40,000 nt of DNA from Mesostigma viride (taxonomy: Eukaryota; Streptophyta; Mesostigmatophyceae; Mesostigmatales; Mesostigmataceae), in contig RPFO01000589.1 in the NCBI GenBank assembly GCA_009746045.1, positions 1-40,000 of the forward strand, read 5' to 3'. The notes under the pieces were generated by a model. That model had not been told where the DNA came from. It was given only the letters and a program-made list of their open reading frames with translations, and did no database searches. The first letter of the stretch is position 1; each line of letters begins with the position of its first letter. Position numbers and translations under genes: made by a program. Shown piece after piece: positions 9,501 to 20,900 of the stretch.

Positions 9501-10155
9501 GGGCATGGTTGCTTGGGTGGCAGGCATTTCCAGGCCAGACCTTATGGTCATAGCCAGGTTGCCTGATGACATGCTGACAGAGCTAGGGTCTGCCAAGGTG
9601 GCTGATCAGGTCAGGGCTTCGTCTGGCATTCTGTTGTCTGCAGTGGATTTATCACAACCCATTTGCATGGAGCTGTATGTGGATAGCTCAATGGACAGCA
9701 GGCAGGTCTCCAAGGTCAGGGGCAGGGCTGCAGGGCTCTTTGTGCTCAGACAGGAAGGCCTGGGGAGTTTGGTGAGCTGGTTCAGTCGCCTGCACAAACG
9801 GGTGGCTGTCAGTAGTGATGTGGCAGAATGCAGGGCTATTTGTGAAGGCATTCACACAAGCCTTTATCTGAAGGAGTTGCTTCATCAGATGACTTCTAAC
9901 ACTCCTTGGCCACTTCAGGTTACCACTCTTCTAAAAACAGACTCCATGGGGATGGTGCAGTTTGTGCACAGGCAGATGGCCAGAAGTAGGGACTTGGATT
10001 ATCTCCTTCTTAAGGAATTGTCCTCCTTGGCCAATATTGAGCATATCCCTGGGGTTGACAATCCTGCTGATGCTTTGACCAAGCTAGTGCAGAAGGCAGC
10101 AGTGCAATACAAGGTTCTTCAGTCTCTGATGGACCCATCTCAGCAAGCTGTCTAA
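6530..10155 (+). pseudogene. pol: pol of element 1: integrase, retropepsin-like, RT, RNase H (one frameshift)
   Basis: The integrase has HX4H at about 6980, a changed CXC instead of CX2C, and catalytic D, D, E at codons 7160, 7316 and 7406 (D-51-D-29-E). Its tail (about 7685-7850) resembles a GPY/F-type SH3 module. A retropepsin-like domain follows, with VDTNSQVSII (Asp codon 8168) and ALLGQNF (about 8354). The RT is Copia-like, with VVDFKRAFLEG and HGDD at 9245-9256. RNase H has YVDSS, SSDVAECRA, TDSMG and NPADALTK. The frame from 6530 stops at 9499, and the real frame resumes at about 9406 and runs to 10155; the break is in a seven-G run at 9399-9405. Products would copy and integrate the element through cytoplasmic particles. 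Confidence 0.88.
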
Positions 10156-11106
10156 GCTGGTGCCTGGTTATAGGGCATTGGAGAGCAGATTGTGTGGTAG
10201 TGTCAGCATTGTGACTGGCATAATACCTGTATTTTAGTCTGTACTAAGGCTCATGGACCATGGTACACTCACTCTGATTTTAATCAGGATACAGCCAGGT
10301 TTTGGCTGGGGTTCATGCTGTTGACTACACAAGGTTGACAGGTCCATTACAGACCATGTATTCTATTTAAAAAGAAATGTATATTTGTACATACCTCTCA
10401 CAATGGTCTGGGAACCTTTATTCTGGGGTTTATAGGGCGGGGTTCGATTCCCTGGTATTATGTTTCTACAAGCTGGCCTGCTCAGGTGTTTTACCTGTTC
10501 AGACTTCCCTAGTTCCCCAGGGCAGGATTTAATTGTTGCCTATGTGTTTCATTTTGTCATTTGTTTGCTGTGGCAATTTATCATCTGACAAGTAGACGGG
10601 CGCCATAAGACGGGCGCCAATACTAACCTGTTGAGAGTATGACGGGGAAACTATTGTAATACGTCTTACTTTGTCAAGTGGTATTTCAATTGTCATGGAT
10701 TTATTGTGCTTATATTAGATATGTACTGGGTTTTATGGGATTAGTATCTGGGATTAATGTAACTCACCGCCAGAAGGTCATTGTACTGGAGGCTCTACCG
10801 AGGTGATGGGATTAATTCCTGGAGAAGACCTCATAGAATTAACCTGTATGTATTTAATTTTGTGTGTTTCTAATATCTGGTGGTACTCTGTAATGCCACT
10901 TCCATAGGTTTTTATCCATTTCTCATGAAATGGTTTTCCCTGTGGCAGATCTGTTTCTTTTCCAGTTCCTTAAAAGAAAGGGCTGGGGGAATGGCATTGG
11001 CCATTAAAGACATCTGTTCAAGCTTCAAGCTGGAGTGAAGGACATTTCAAGCTACTTCAAGGGTCCCTGGCAGGGGATGTGATCCCTAAAGAAAAGAAGG
11101 GATTGG
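10156..11106 (+). other. 3' untranslated region and polypurine tract of element 1
   Basis: About 950 bp without coding sequence lies between pol and the 3' LTR. The last bases before the LTR (11089-11106) are purine-rich (AAAGAAAAGAAGGGATTGG region) and fit the polypurine tract that primes plus-strand DNA. The region also has a GGTTCGATTCC word near 10441 and a short duplicated AGACGGGCGCC near 10594-10619. No ORF of note was found. Confidence 0.7.
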
Positions 11107-11722
11107 AGTTAACGTAAAGGATTTACGTTAGATGGATAGAGATTGTTACGCTCTTTCCAACGGCACCTTGAACGCCTCATTTGGTTAAGGAACGTAAAAG
11201 TTATGACGTTTCCTAGGCTGTGCCGACAGTACCCGGCGCGCCACTGTGGGCGCGTACGGACACAGGATGTACAAGTGTCACTTTGATAGTCCGCAGGACG
11301 TTGACAGGACTTGTACAGGACTTGATGGTCAATTGATAGGTAGGCGCACTGTAGCGCGCCAGGACCTATGAGACAATTGATGCTGACTAGTGTACGGATA
11401 GGTCCACAGGACTAGCCGTATGGACAATTGATAGATCTGCGCGCCAAAGGCGTGCCAGAGTCTGTGTAATCAATTGATTGACAGTTCAGCTGTGACAGTG
11501 CAGCTGAATACTTGGACGCGTCCCTAGCAAGCTATATGTGTGACTTGGTCGCACCGGGACGCTAGCTCTTGCGTGCACGCTCTCTTGGCATAACGACCCT
11601 GTCGTCTGTGCTACGTGCAGTCTCGGACTTGACGTGACTTACGTCTGTGTTTCCTGATTATAATAAAGGCAACTTTCCTGCAAGAGCCATGGATTCCCTC
11701 GGTGGTAAACTCTCATTCAACT
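11107..11722 (+). repeat. 3' LTR of element 1
   Basis: 616 bp, same length as the 5' LTR and identical except for two substitutions near 11651-11654 (CCTG for GCTC). It ends TTCAACT and is followed by GCGCA, the right target-site duplication. Confidence 0.95.
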
Positions 11723-12381
11723 GCGCACGCAAGGGGCGGCTGCACACACACTTACACACAAAATGCACGCTTGGGGCGACGGCACTCACATGTACACACA
11801 CCGCGCACGCAAGGGGCGGCTGCACACACACGTACACACACCATGCACGCAATTGCCGGCATGCACACACACGTACATCCACCGCGCACGCAAGGGGCAA
11901 CTGCACACACATGTACACACACCGCGCACGCTTGGGGCAGCTGCACTCACATGTACACACACCGCGCACGCTTGGGGCGGCTGCACACACACGTACATAC
12001 ACCGCGCACGCAAGGGGCGGCTGCACACATACGTACCTACACCGCGCACGCAAGGGGCGGCTGCACACACACTTACACTCACCATGCACGCAAGGGGCGG
12101 CTGCACACACACGTACATACACCGCGCACGCAAGGGACGGCTGCACACACACGTACATACACCGCACACGCAAGGGGCTGCTGCACACACACTTACACAC
12201 AAAATGCACGCTTGGGGCGACGGCACTCACATGTACATACACCGCGCACGAAAGGGGTGGCTGCACACACACGTACATCCACCGCGCACGCAAGGGGCGG
12301 CTGCACACACACATACATACACCATGCACGCAAGGGGCGAGTGCAAAAACATGTACATACGCCGCGCACGCAAGGGGCAAC
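11723..12381 (+). repeat. 40-bp satellite array, block 2
   Basis: About 16 monomers in the same orientation as block 1. The block begins with the GCGCA duplication of element 1 and ends with GCAAC (12377-12381), the left duplication of the palindromic composite. It includes the AAAATGCACGCTTGGGG and AATTGCCGG monomer variants. Confidence 0.97.
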
Positions 12382-12587
12382 AGTTACGTTAAATAGTGCC
12401 GGAACCTTTTGCCGCCTGAGGCAAATCGGTCCGTAACACTATTTTGCCCGGAATAACCACTTCCGAGCACCCAAGTTAATTCGGCCGAATGAACTTGGGT
12501 GCTCGGAAGTGGTTATTCCGGGCAAAATAGTGTTACGGACCGATTTGCCTCAGGCGGCAAAAGGTTCCGGCACTATTTAACGTAACT
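12382..12587. repeat. 206-bp palindrome, left
   Basis: Same sequence as 390-595 apart from one central mismatch (GAATGAACTT against the expected GAATTAACTT). Ends AGTTACG and CGTAACT. Confidence 0.93.
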
Positions 12588-12718
12588 AAAACCTGGCCTC
12601 GTGGAGGGGGACGAAGAGCCCGAGACATCCGCCTAGGCCGCTGAGCACGCACCACTAAATGCGCCGGAGCTGCCTCAGTGAGGATTCGAACCCCTGACCT
12701 CCAAGTTGCACAGGTTTT
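12588..12718 (-). other. 131-bp internal module, minus orientation
   Basis: Reverse complement of the module at 259-389, with a few substitutions. The B-box-like GGATTCGAACC (reverse of GGTTCGAATCC) lies at about 12681-12691. Directly after the left palindrome the plus strand reads AAAACCTGGCCTCGTGG, so a TGG that could begin a primer binding site occurs six bases in. Confidence 0.7.
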
Positions 12719-12924
12719 AGTTACGTTAAATAGTGCCGGAACCTTTTGCCGCCTGAGGCAAATCGGTCCGTAACACTATTTTGCCCGGAATAACCACTTC
12801 CGAGCACCCAAGTTCATTCGGCCGAATTAACTTGGGTGCTCGGAAGTGGTTATTCCGGGCAAAATAGTGTTACGGACCGATTTGCCTCAGGCGGCAAAAG
12901 GTTCCGGCACTATTTAACGTAACT
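12719..12924. repeat. 206-bp palindrome, centre
   Basis: Third copy of the 206-bp palindrome, flanked by GGTTTT on the left and AAAACC on the right, the ends of the two inverted modules. One central mismatch is visible (AGTTCATTCGG). It is the centre of the 881-bp palindrome. Confidence 0.93.
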
Positions 12925-13056
12925 AAAACCTGTGCAACTTGGAGGTCAGGGGTTCGAATCCTCACTGAGGCAGCTCCGGCGCATTTAGTGGTGCGTGCTC
13001 AGCGGCCTAGGCGGATGTCTCGGGCTCTTCGTCCCCCCTCCACGAGGCCAGGTTTT
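12925..13056 (+). other. 132-bp internal module, plus orientation
   Basis: Same orientation as 259-389 and one base longer than its inverted partner (one extra C in the run near 13032-13037). It carries GGTTCGAATCC near 12951 and CTGAGGCA near 12965. Confidence 0.7.
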
Positions 13057-13262
13057 AGTTACGTTAAATAGTGCCGGAACCTTTTGCCGCCTGAGGCAAA
13101 TCGGTCCGTAACACTATTTTGCCCGGAATAACCACTTCCGAGCACCCAAGTTAATTCGGCCGAATGAACTTGGGTGCTCGGAAGTGGTTATTCCGGGCAA
13201 AATAGTGTTACGGACCGATTTGCCTCAGGCGGCAAAAGGTTCCGGCACTATTTAACGTAACT
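13057..13262. repeat. 206-bp palindrome, right
   Basis: Fourth intact-length copy in the window; same central mismatch as 12382-12587. It is followed by GCAAC, the right target-site duplication. Confidence 0.93.
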
Positions 13263-15814
13263 GCAACTGCCCACACATGGACATACACCATGCACGCAAG
13301 GGGCGGCTGCACACACATGTACATCCACCGCGCACGCAAGGGGCGAGTGCACACACACGTACACACACCGCGCACGCAAGGGGCGGCTGCACACACACGT
13401 ACACACACCATGCACGCAATTGCCGGCATGCACACACACGTACATCCACCGCGCACGCAAGGGGCAACTGCACACACATGTACACACACCGCGCACGCTT
13501 GGGGCAGCTGCACTCACATGTACACACACCGCGCACGCTTGGGGCGGCTGCACACACACGTACATACACCGCGCACGCAAGGGGCGGCTGCACTTACATG
13601 TACACACACCACGCACGCAAGGGGCGGCTGCACACACACGTACATACACCGCGCACGCAAGGACCGGCTCCACTCACATGTACATCCACCGCGCAACCAC
13701 GGGGCGGCTGCACACACACGTACATACACCGCGCACGCAAGGGGCTGCTGCACACACACTTACACACAAAATGCACGCTTGGGGCGACGGCACTCACATG
13801 TACATACACCGCGCACGAAAGGGGTGGCTGCACACACACGTACATCCACCGCGCACGCAAGGGGCGGCTGCACACACACATACATACACCATGCACGCAA
13901 GGGGCGAGTGCAAAAACATGTACATACACCGCGCACGCAAGGGGCAACTGCCCACACATGGACATACACCATGCACGCAAGGGGCGGCTGCACACACATG
14001 TACATCCACCGCGCACGCAAGGGGCGAGTGCACACACACGTACACACACCGCGCACGCTTGGGGCGGCTGCACACACACGTACCTACACCGCGCACGCAA
14101 GGGGCGGCTGCACACACACGTACATCCACCGCGCACGCAAGGGGCAACTGCACACACATGTACACACACCGCGCACGCTTGGGGCAGCTGCACTCACATG
14201 TACACACACCGCGCACGCAAGGGCCGGCTGCACACACACGTACATCCACCGCGCACGCAAGGGGCAACTGCACACACACGTACATACACCGCGCACGCAA
14301 GGGGCGGCTGCACACACACGTACACACACCGCGCACGCAAGGGGCGGCTGCACACACACGTACACACACCATGCACGCAATTGCCGGCATGCACACACAC
14401 GTACATCCACCGCGCACGCAAGGGGCAACTGCACACACATGTACACACACCGCGCACGCTTGGGGCAGCGGCACTCACATGTACACACACCGCGCACGCT
14501 TGGGGCGGCTGCACACACACGTACACACACCGCGCACGCTTGGGGCGGCTGCACACACACGTACCTACACCGCGCACGCAAGGGGCGGCTGCACACACAC
14601 TTACACACAAAATGCACGCTTGGGGCGACGGCACTCACATGTACACACACCGCGCACGCAAGGGGCGGCTGCACACACACGTACACACACCATGCACGCA
14701 ATTGCCGGCATGCACACACACGTACATCCACCGCGCACGCAAGGGGCAACTGCACACACATGTACACACACCGCGCACGCTTGGGGCAGCTGCACTCACA
14801 TGTACACACACCGCGCACGCTTGGGGCGGCTGCACACACACGTACATACACCGCGCACGCAAGGGGCGGCTGCACACATACGTACCTACACCGCGCACGC
14901 AAGGGGCGGCTGCACACACACGTACATACACCGCGCACGCAAGGACCGGCTCCACTCACATGTACATCCACCGCGCAACCACGGGGCGGCTGCACACACA
15001 CGTACATACACCGCGCACGCAAGGGGCTGCTGCACACACACTTACACACAAAATGCACGCTTGGGGCGACGGCACTCACATGTACATACACCGCGCACGA
15101 AAGGGGTGGCTGCACACACACGTACATCCACCGCGCACGCAAGGGGCGGCTGCACACACACATACATACACCATGCACGCAAGGGGCGAGTGCAAAAACA
15201 TGTACATACGCCGCGCACGCAAGGGGCAACTGCCCACACATGGACATACACCATGCACGCAAGGGGCGGCTGCACACACATGTACATCCACCGCGCACGC
15301 AAGGGGCGAGTGCACACACACGTACACACACCGCGCACGCAAGGGGCGGCTGCACACACACGTACACACACCATGCACGCAATTGCCGGCATGCACACAC
15401 ACGTACATCCACCGCGCACGCAAGGGGCAACTGCACACACATGTACACACACCGCGCACGCTTGGGGCAGCTGCACTCACATGTACACACACCGCGCACG
15501 CTTGGGGCGGCTGCACACACACGTACATACACCGCGCACGCAAGGGGCGGCTGCACACATACGTACCTACACCGCGCACGCAAGGGGCGGCTGCACACAC
15601 ACGTACATACACCGCGCACGCAAGGACCGGCTCCACTCACATGTACATCCACCGCGCAACCACGGGGCGGCTGCACACACACGTACATACACCGCGCACG
15701 CAAGGGGCTGCTGCACACACACTTACACACAAAATGCACGCTTGGGGCGACGGCACTCACATGTACATACACCGCGCACGAAAGGGGTGGCTGCACACAC
15801 ACGTACATCCACCG
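13263..15814 (+). repeat. 40-bp satellite array, block 3
   Basis: About 64 monomers in the common orientation. The marker word CTGCCCACACATGG occurs at 13267, 13948 and 15230 (spacing 681 and 1282), a pattern that recurs in block 4, so this block shares a higher-order unit with it. The block ends with CACCG (15810-15814), the left duplication of element 3. Confidence 0.97.
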
Positions 15815-16455
15815 TGTCAGAAATATTGAGACTTGTAGGTCGAAAACGATAGTGACAATTAAAGATTACGCTTTATTATCATTGCATATTAAATCCCGGA
15901 CTACCACCGTTTGTCCACCAAAACCATGATGTGGCTCCCGGGTGGGGACCATAAGCGTCAGCCATAACTCATGGCTCAGACCTTAGGTAAGTGCAACGTA
16001 GGTTGCGTCTTCCTCTTATGCACAAAGGTGCACAAAGAGTGAGTGCTCGACAGGCTGGCACAAAGATTGCGTAGCTTATCTGAAATGTGCTGAGAATGCG
16101 TTACGCTAGCCAGATTCCGTTAACACTCTCTAGTCGAGTAGTACGACTGAATAGTACGCTAGCTATAGGTCGTAGGACCCTGAACGTACAAGTCTTGATA
16201 TAATGTGCCGGTTCTCGTAGCTTCGGCACTAATATCTTAGTCACTCCGTGACCAAATCATGAGCCGTAACATGACACGTGCTCACTGCCCCAACACTGCA
16301 TAATACTCTGCCGATATTAATTATGGCCACAAATACGGCAGGCGGGTGCGATTATTAGGGACGCAACCCTAATACCTCCGTTTACAATGGATGGCCTATA
16401 TGAAATATATTAACGGCAGGCAGTTGGGCACACAGGGTGAACTTCACCCCTGACA
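15815..16455 (-). repeat. LTR of element 3 (3' LTR if minus orientation)
   Basis: 641 bp with 6-bp inverted ends TGTCAG/CTGACA. No coding sequence. Identical by eye to 17319-17959. Confidence 0.92.
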
Positions 16456-17318
16456 CCCCCCTTGCACAATGCCTAAAGTGAAGACACTATGCAGGTACAA
16501 TAGGGCCAAAAGTTTCTCCCCGCTCAATTCAGGCAAGAGCCTAAAAAGCTGGGTGGGGCAGCCAGGTATAAACTGGCTCTCACACACCCCTTGTTCAACT
16601 TAAGCCGGTACACGCTCTGGTAAATCCAATGGTATCAAAATGCCCCCCTTGTTGGGTAGTTGGTAGGACTTGCTAGGTATGATAACCAGCACATTCCCCT
16701 TACCCAGGAAGCTTGATCACGATGAACCAATGTACCCATTGGGCATGAACATAAAGGAGAATTAAGACATGCACAAGCATGCCAACGCGGGGCACAATGC
16801 GCCCCCCCCCATGCTTTCAAAAGGATAAGCAATAACCAAAAAGGGCATCGGAATCAAAAAATTCCGACCTCTTCATTTCCATAGACAGCGCTGGCTTCTC
16901 GGCTCCGGGATCCCCGATGCCGCCGGCTCAATTCGCATAAAGATCGAGCACTTAAAACTCGAGCGAAACAGCGCCTTCCAACCGCACCCAAAAAAGATAA
17001 CCACAAAGCTCATTTTCGGCTCACGTTCGCTCCTGGCATGGATTGAACTTGGATCTTCTGTAGCGCCAGCCTTCAATCGGCATGTCTGCCGCAGCTGCAC
17101 TCACGAAATCTGGTGCTTTTGCTGGAATCAGGAAATATATGGCCCAGCGGCTCTGTAGGCCGCGGCCGACTGGCCACTTCCAGGCCGAGTGTGCGGCTTG
17201 CCAACAACAATGCCGCGAACTTCCGGGTAATATTCCATGACGTTACTTGCGTATCTCGCTAATTCGTAGCATGTCACGTTCTTCATCTTAACCCTAAGGT
17301 TTTTCTGTAATGGTTTTG
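16456..17318 (-). other. non-coding internal region of element 3
   Basis: 863 bp with only a 75-residue ORF that has no recognisable features. The end next to 16455 is a C6TT run, that is AAGGGGGG on the minus strand, read as the polypurine tract. The other end gives CAAAACCATTACAG after the putative 5' LTR, with no standard primer binding site. A TGGTATCAAAATG word at about 16630 resembles a plant initiator-Met primer binding site but is 170 bp from the LTR and on the wrong strand for the preferred orientation. Confidence 0.65.
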
Positions 17319-17959
17319 TGTCAGAAATATTGAGACTTGTAGGTCGAAAACGATAGTGACAATTAAAGATTACGCTTTATTATCATTGCATATTAAATCC
17401 CGGACTACCACCGTTTGTCCACCAAAACCATGATGTGGCTCCCGGGTGGGGACCATAAGCGTCAGCCATAACTCATGGCTCAGACCTTAGGTAAGTGCAA
17501 CGTAGGTTGCGTCTTCCTCTTATGCACAAAGGTGCACAAAGAGTGAGTGCTCGACAGGCTGGCACAAAGATTGCGTAGCTTATCTGAAATGTGCTGAGAA
17601 TGCGTTACGCTAGCCAGATTCCGTTAACACTCTCTAGTCGAGTAGTACGACTGAATAGTACGCTAGCTATAGGTCGTAGGACCCTGAACGTACAAGTCTT
17701 GATATAATGTGCCGGTTCTCGTAGCTTCGGCACTAATATCTTAGTCACTCCGTGACCAAATCATGAGCCGTAACATGACACGTGCTCACTGCCCCAACAC
17801 TGCATAATACTCTGCCGATATTAATTATGGCCACAAATACGGCAGGCGGGTGCGATTATTAGGGACGCAACCCTAATACCTCCGTTTACAATGGATGGCC
17901 TATATGAAATATATTAACGGCAGGCAGTTGGGCACACAGGGTGAACTTCACCCCTGACA
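17319..17959 (-). repeat. LTR of element 3 (5' LTR if minus orientation)
   Basis: 641 bp, same ends and sequence as 15815-16455. Followed by CACCG, the right target-site duplication. Confidence 0.92.
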
Positions 17960-20900
17960 CACCGCGCACGCAAGGGGCGGCTGCACACACACATACATAC
18001 ACCATGCACGCAAGGGGCGAGTGCAAAAACATGTACATACACCGCGCACGCAAGGGGCAACTGCCCACACATGGACATACACCATGCACGCAAGGGGCGG
18101 CTGCACACACATGTACATCCACCGCGCACGCAAGGGGCGAGTGCACACACACGTACACACACCGCGCACGCAAGGGGCGGCTGCACACACACGTACACAC
18201 ACCATGCACGCAATTGCCGGCATGCACACACACGTACATCCACCGCGCACGCAAGGGGCAACTGCACACACATGTACACACACCGCGCACGCTTGGGGCA
18301 GCTGCACTCACATGTACACACACCGCGCACGCTTGGGGCGGCTGCACACACACGTACATACACCGCGCACGCTTGGGGCGGCTGCACACACACGTACCTA
18401 CACCGCGCACGCAAGGGGCGGCTGCACACACACTTACACACAAAATGCACGCTTGGGGCGACGGCACTCACATGTACACACACCGCGCACGCAAGGGGCG
18501 GCTGCACACACACGTACACACACCATGCACGCAATTGCCGGCATGCACACACACGTACATCCACCGCGCACGCAAGGGCAACTGCACACACATGTACACA
18601 CACCGCGCACGCTTGGGGCAGCTGCACTCACATGTACACACACCGCGCACGCTTGGGGCGGCTGCACACACACGTACATACACCGCGCACGCAAGGGGCG
18701 GCTGCACACATACGTACCTACACCGCGCACGCAAGGGGCGGCTGCACACACACTTACACTCACCATGCACGCAAGGGGCGGCTGCACACACACGTACATA
18801 CACCGCGCACGCAAGGGACGGCTGCACACACACGTACATACACCGCACACGCAAGGGGCTGCTGCACACACACTTACACACAAAATGCACGCTTGGGGCG
18901 ACGGCACTCACATGTACATACACCGCGCACGAAAGGGGTGGCTGCACACACACGTACATCCACCGCGCACGCAAGGGGCGGCTGCACACACACATACATA
19001 CACCATGCACGCAAGGGGCGAGTGCAAAAACATGTACATACGCCGCGCACGCAAGGGGCAACTGCCCACACATGGACATACACCATGCACGCAAGGGGCG
19101 GCTGCACACACATGTACATCCACCGCGCACGCAAGGGGCGAGTGCACACACACGTACACACACCATGCACGCAAGGGGCGGCTGCACACACACGTACATA
19201 CACCGCGCACGCAAGGGGCGGCTGCACACATACGTACCTACACCGCGCACCCAAGGGGCGACTGCACACATACGTACCTACACCGCGCACGCAAGGGCCG
19301 GCTGCACACACACGTACACACACCATGCACGCAAGGGCCGGCTGCACACACACGTACATACACCGCGCACGCTTGGGGCGGCTGCACACACACGTACCTA
19401 CACCGCGCACGCAAGGGGCGGCTGCACACACACGTACATACACCGCGCACGCAAGGGGCAACTCCACTCACATGTACATCCACCGCGCAACAACGGGGCG
19501 GCTGCACACACACGTACATACACCGCGCACGCAAGGGGCTGCTGCACACACACTTACACACAAAATGCACGCTTGGGACGACGGCACTCACATGTACATA
19601 CACCGCGCACGAAAGGGGTGGCTGCACACACACGTACATCCACCGCGCACGCAAGGGGCGGCTGCACACACATACATACACCATGCACGCAAGGGGCGAG
19701 TGCAAAAACATGTACATACACCGCGCACGCAAGGGGCAACTGCCCACACATGGACATACACCATGCACGCAAGGGGCGGCTGCACACACATGTACATCCA
19801 CCGCGCACGCAAGGGGCGAGTGCACACACACGTACACACACCGCGCACGCTTGGGCGGCTGCACACACACGTACCTACACCGCGCACGCAAGGGGCGGCT
19901 GCACACACACGTACATCCACCGCGCACGCAAGGGGCAACTGCACACACATGTACACACACCGCGCACGCTTGGGGCAGCTGCACTCACATGTACACACAC
20001 CGCGCACGCAAGGGCCGGCTGCACACACACGTACATCCACCGCGCACGCAAGGGGCAACTGCACACACACGTACATACACCGCGCACGCAAGGGGCGGCT
20101 GCACACACACGTACACACACCGCGCACGCAAGGGGCGGCTGCACACACACGTACACACACCATGCACGCAATTGCCGGCATGCACACACACGTACATCCA
20201 CCGCGCACGCAAGGGGCAACTGCACACACATGTACACACACCGCGCACGCTTGGGGCAGCTGCACTCACATGTACACACACCGCGCACGCTTGGGGCGGC
20301 TGCACACACACGTACACACACCGCGCACGCTTGGGGCGGCTGCACACACACGTACCTACACCGCGCACGCAAGGGGCGGCTGCACACACACTTACACACA
20401 AAATGCACGCTTGGGGCGACGGCACTCACATGTACACACACCGCGCACGCAAGGGGCGGCTGCACACACACGTACACACACCATGCACGCAATTGCCGGC
20501 ATGCACACACACGTACATCCACCGCGCACGCAAGGGGCAACTGCACACACATGTACACACACCGCGCACGCTTGGGGCAGCTGCACTCACATGTACACAC
20601 ACCGCGCACGCTTGGGGCGGCTGCACACACACGTACATACACCGCGCACGCAAGGGGCGGCTGCACACACACGTACATACACCGCGCACGCAAGGACCGG
20701 CTCAAATCACATGTACATCCACCGCGCAACCACGGGGCGGCTGCACACACACGTACATACACCGCGCACGCAAGGGGCTGCTGCACACACACTTACACAC
20801 AAAATGCACGCTTGGGGCGACGGCACTCACATGTACATACACCGCGCACGAAAGGGGTGGCTGCACACACACGTACATCCACCGCGCACGCAAGGGGCGG

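Larger units (their letters stand above)
3875..11722 (+). mobile_element. Copia-like LTR retrotransposon, element 1
   Basis: A 7,848-bp element has two 616-bp LTRs and a 5-bp target-site duplication GCGCA (3870-3874 and 11723-11727), which fixes its ends at AGTTAACG and TTCAACT. Order: LTR, ORF1, broken gag with a zinc knuckle, in-frame UGA, integrase, retropepsin-like domain, RT, RNase H, long 3' untranslated region, purine-rich tract, LTR. RT-RNase H placed last and the ADALTK-type RNase H end indicate Pseudoviridae (Ty1/copia). The LTRs differ at only two positions seen by eye (GCTC versus CCTG near 4421 and 11652), so insertion is recent. Gag and pol carry frame breaks, so the copy is probably not autonomous as sequenced. 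Confidence 0.95.
12382..13262. mobile_element. palindromic TRIM-like composite (copy 2), three palindromes and two inverted modules
   Basis: Structure: palindrome 12382-12587, module in minus orientation 12588-12718, palindrome 12719-12924, module in plus orientation 12925-13056, palindrome 13057-13262. Each palindrome is 206 bp. GCAAC lies immediately on both sides (12377-12381 and 13263-13267), so the whole unit appears to have inserted as one piece; no duplications flank the inner palindromes. Because the modules are inverted about the central palindrome, the complete 881-bp unit is itself a near-perfect palindrome centred at about 12822. It is non-coding. Classification as TRIM-like or foldback is unresolved. 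Confidence 0.75.
15815..17959 (-). mobile_element. non-autonomous LTR retrotransposon, element 3
   Basis: Two 641-bp direct repeats (15815-16455 and 17319-17959), identical by eye, flank 863 bp. The repeats begin TGTCAG and end CTGACA. CACCG lies on both sides of the unit (15810-15814, 17960-17964), a clean 5-bp target-site duplication. On the minus strand AAGGGGGG immediately precedes one LTR (16456-16463), a good polypurine tract, which favours the minus orientation. No gag or pol sequence was found. At 2.1 kb it is larger than most TRIMs and smaller than LARDs. Its TG...CA ends show it belongs to a different family from elements 1 and 2. Confidence 0.88.

Noticed and set aside
10430-10460. 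B-box word GGTTCGATTCC in the 3' untranslated region of element 1
   Set aside because: No A box or tRNA fold surrounds it; probably chance or a tiny remnant.
12925-13056. Permuted tRNA gene (3' half before 5' half) in the module
   Set aside because: The TGCTCAGCGG box to the right looks like an A box, but only about five acceptor pairs form and no anticodon arm can be drawn.
16628-16642. TGGTATCAAAATG as the primer binding site of element 3
   Set aside because: It is about 170 bp from the nearest LTR and on the plus strand, while the polypurine tract indicates minus orientation.
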